Position numbers and translations under genes: made by a program. Positions 41,017 to 41,536 of a stretch of 41,536 nucleotides of DNA are shown here, piece by piece. Source of the stretch: Prevotella sp. (GTDB lineage: Bacteria > Bacteroidota > Bacteroidia > Bacteroidales > Bacteroidaceae); assembly GCA_017449025.1 (NCBI GenBank), contig JAFSKJ010000027.1:1-41536 (forward strand). The letters run 5' to 3'. How positions within the stretch are numbered: the first letter of the stretch is position 1; each line of letters starts with the position of its first letter. Under the pieces are notes generated by a model, which ran no database searches, was not told the origin of the DNA, and saw only the letters and a list, made by a program, of their open reading frames with translations.

Positions 41017-41095
41017 CACCCTCCTGTCACCCTCTGTCACCCTCAAACAGGGTGCAAACCCTTTGCACATCGGCGTTCTGTCACCCTGACACCCT
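41017..41095 (-). repeat. Right inverted repeat with GGGTGACA iterons
   Basis: Reverse complement of the left arm: 42 bp identical (41017-41058), 17 bp divergent, 20 bp identical (41076-41095). The divergent part makes a private palindrome GTGCAAA-CCC-TTTGCAC (41052-41068). The arm begins directly after the TGA of the primase-helicase gene. Confidence 0.93.
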
Positions 41096-41135
41096 TTTTC
41101 TGAAAAATCTGCATAGCAAAAACAAATCTTTAACC

Positions 41136-41208
41136 ACAGCCCAGACAACTTAAGACAATGGACGCTTTTCTACTGGATGGAATCTGTCTTGAGTTGCCAG
41201 GGTTGTGT
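41136..41208. other. Imperfect inverted repeat downstream of the element
   Basis: Arms of about 22-24 bp (41136-41157 and 41185-41208) share 19 of 24 positions when one is inverted. It could fold in RNA as a long hairpin. It lies outside the 79-bp repeats. Confidence 0.45.
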
Positions 41209-41317
41209 TATTATTAATCCACTAACTTTTGTGTCGCGCAATAGCACCTTTCAGAAAAAAGTGATTGTTTTCTTACACTTTTTTGCCATTTTTCTTGCTC
41301 GTTTCATTTTTTTGTCT

Positions 41318-41325
41318 TATCTTTG
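41318..41325 (+). promoter_or_regulatory. -7 element before the last gene
   Basis: TATCTTTG fits TAnnTTTG, 22 bp before the ATG at 41348. A TTTG at 41282 is too far (32 bp) to be a normal -33. Confidence 0.5.
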
Positions 41326-41347
41326 CACCATCGCTCATTTGTTCTGT

Positions 41348-41536
41348 ATGAGAATCAGCATGTCTGAAAGCTCTAAAGTCACGAGTGATCATATTTGTAA
41401 GAAAGACGTTTTCGAACGTCTGTCGTTGTGGAACACGAATCTCGCAAGTTCCGAAACCCACAGCAGGCAGATGACAACGAGGCGTCTGCGTGGTACGTTA
41501 TATACCTTATTTATATACGTACTGGCGTGGGCTAAC
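41348..41536 (+). CDS. 5' end of an unidentified protein (partial, truncated by window end)
   Basis: The frame is open for 63 codons to the last base. The first 40 residues (MRISMSESSKVTSDHICKKD...) are hydrophilic; from about residue 42 (MTTRRLRGTLYTLFIYVLAW) a basic stretch precedes a hydrophobic one, as in a signal anchor or signal peptide, so Met42 (41471) could be the real start. A -7 promoter element lies 22 bp before the first ATG. I do not recognise the family; it may be a membrane or secreted protein. Confidence 0.45.
   Translation, partial: MRISMSESSKVTSDHICKKDVFERLSLWNTNLASSETHSRQMTTRRLRGTLYTLFIYVLAWAN

Larger units (their letters stand above)
38591..41095. mobile_element. Candidate single-gene element: inverted repeats around a VapE/VirE-type gene
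   Basis: A 2505-bp unit bounded by 79-bp inverted repeats (38591-38669 and 41017-41095). Inside are a 21-bp palindrome array, a palindromic operator, and one primase-helicase gene whose stop codon abuts the right arm. No integrase, transposase or relaxase is present. No target-site duplication is clear; TGAAA occurs near both outer edges, which is weak. The structure suggests replicative mobility or mobilisation by something else, but is also compatible with an old domesticated locus. Movement is inferred, not seen. Confidence 0.55.

Noticed and set aside
38585-41105. TGAAA near both outer edges of the inverted repeats as a target-site duplication
   Set aside because: Offsets from the arms differ (1 versus 5 bp) and the region is A/T rich, so chance is likely.

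Overview
The window comes from a Bacteroidota genome, most likely Prevotella or a close relative. The evidence is: repeated -7 promoter elements of the form TAnnTTTG with few or no Shine-Dalgarno sequences; the Bacteroidota order of the division and cell-wall (dcw) cluster, without murF or ddl; a GPH symporter - GH10 - GH43 xylan operon like the Prevotella xyn cluster; and secreted proteins ending in the short Gly-x-Tyr-Ile basic tail common in Prevotella. No 16S or other species marker is present.

Layout. 1-273: 3' end of a secreted protein, followed by two hairpins, the second shared with the converging ftsZ. 354-16422 (minus strand): a complete dcw operon, mraZ-rsmH-ftsL-like-ftsI-murE-mraY-murD-ftsW-murG-murC-ftsQ-ftsA-ftsZ, with a three-box MraZ operator in front of mraZ. 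16423-16894 holds that operator, a six-unit 21-bp palindrome array and a GTAGGGGCAGG-type hairpin. 16895-20838 (minus): proC, argD and gyrB. 20839-21243 holds the gyrB promoter, an apparent orphan plus-strand promoter and the arabinanase terminator. 21244-28219: a secreted GH43 arabinanase diverges from a symporter - xylanase - GH43 operon, followed by an ECF-type sigma factor with no anti-sigma gene beside it.

28274-38311 mixes core and accessory genes. Two different AAA ATPases with C-terminal PD-(D/E)XK-like domains (DUF234-type and DUF4143-type) lie next to inverted copies of the same composite repeat. Between them are an LTA-synthase-like sulfatase-fold protein and, converging on it, the operon rhomboid - EEP phosphatase - LpxL-like acyltransferase - GT11-like fucosyltransferase, plus an HU gene. 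The 29738-30288 and 38312-38590 gaps are mostly structured repeats. In 36672-37015 I see only the HU terminator, a short possible gene remnant and the ATPase promoter.

38591-41095 is the most unusual part. One VapE/VirE-type primase-helicase gene is enclosed by 79-bp inverted repeats built from GGGTGACA iterons. Just inside the left arm is a second array of the same 21-bp palindromic units found upstream of the dcw operon. I read it as a candidate single-gene replicative or mobile element. 41100-41347 contains an imperfect inverted repeat and a promoter, followed by the 5' end of an unidentified gene that runs off the window.

Functionally, the dcw genes make and flip lipid II and build the Z ring; proC and argD serve proline and arginine synthesis; the glycosidases and symporter take up and degrade arabinoxylan; and the LpxL/GT11/LTA-like group probably modifies the cell envelope.
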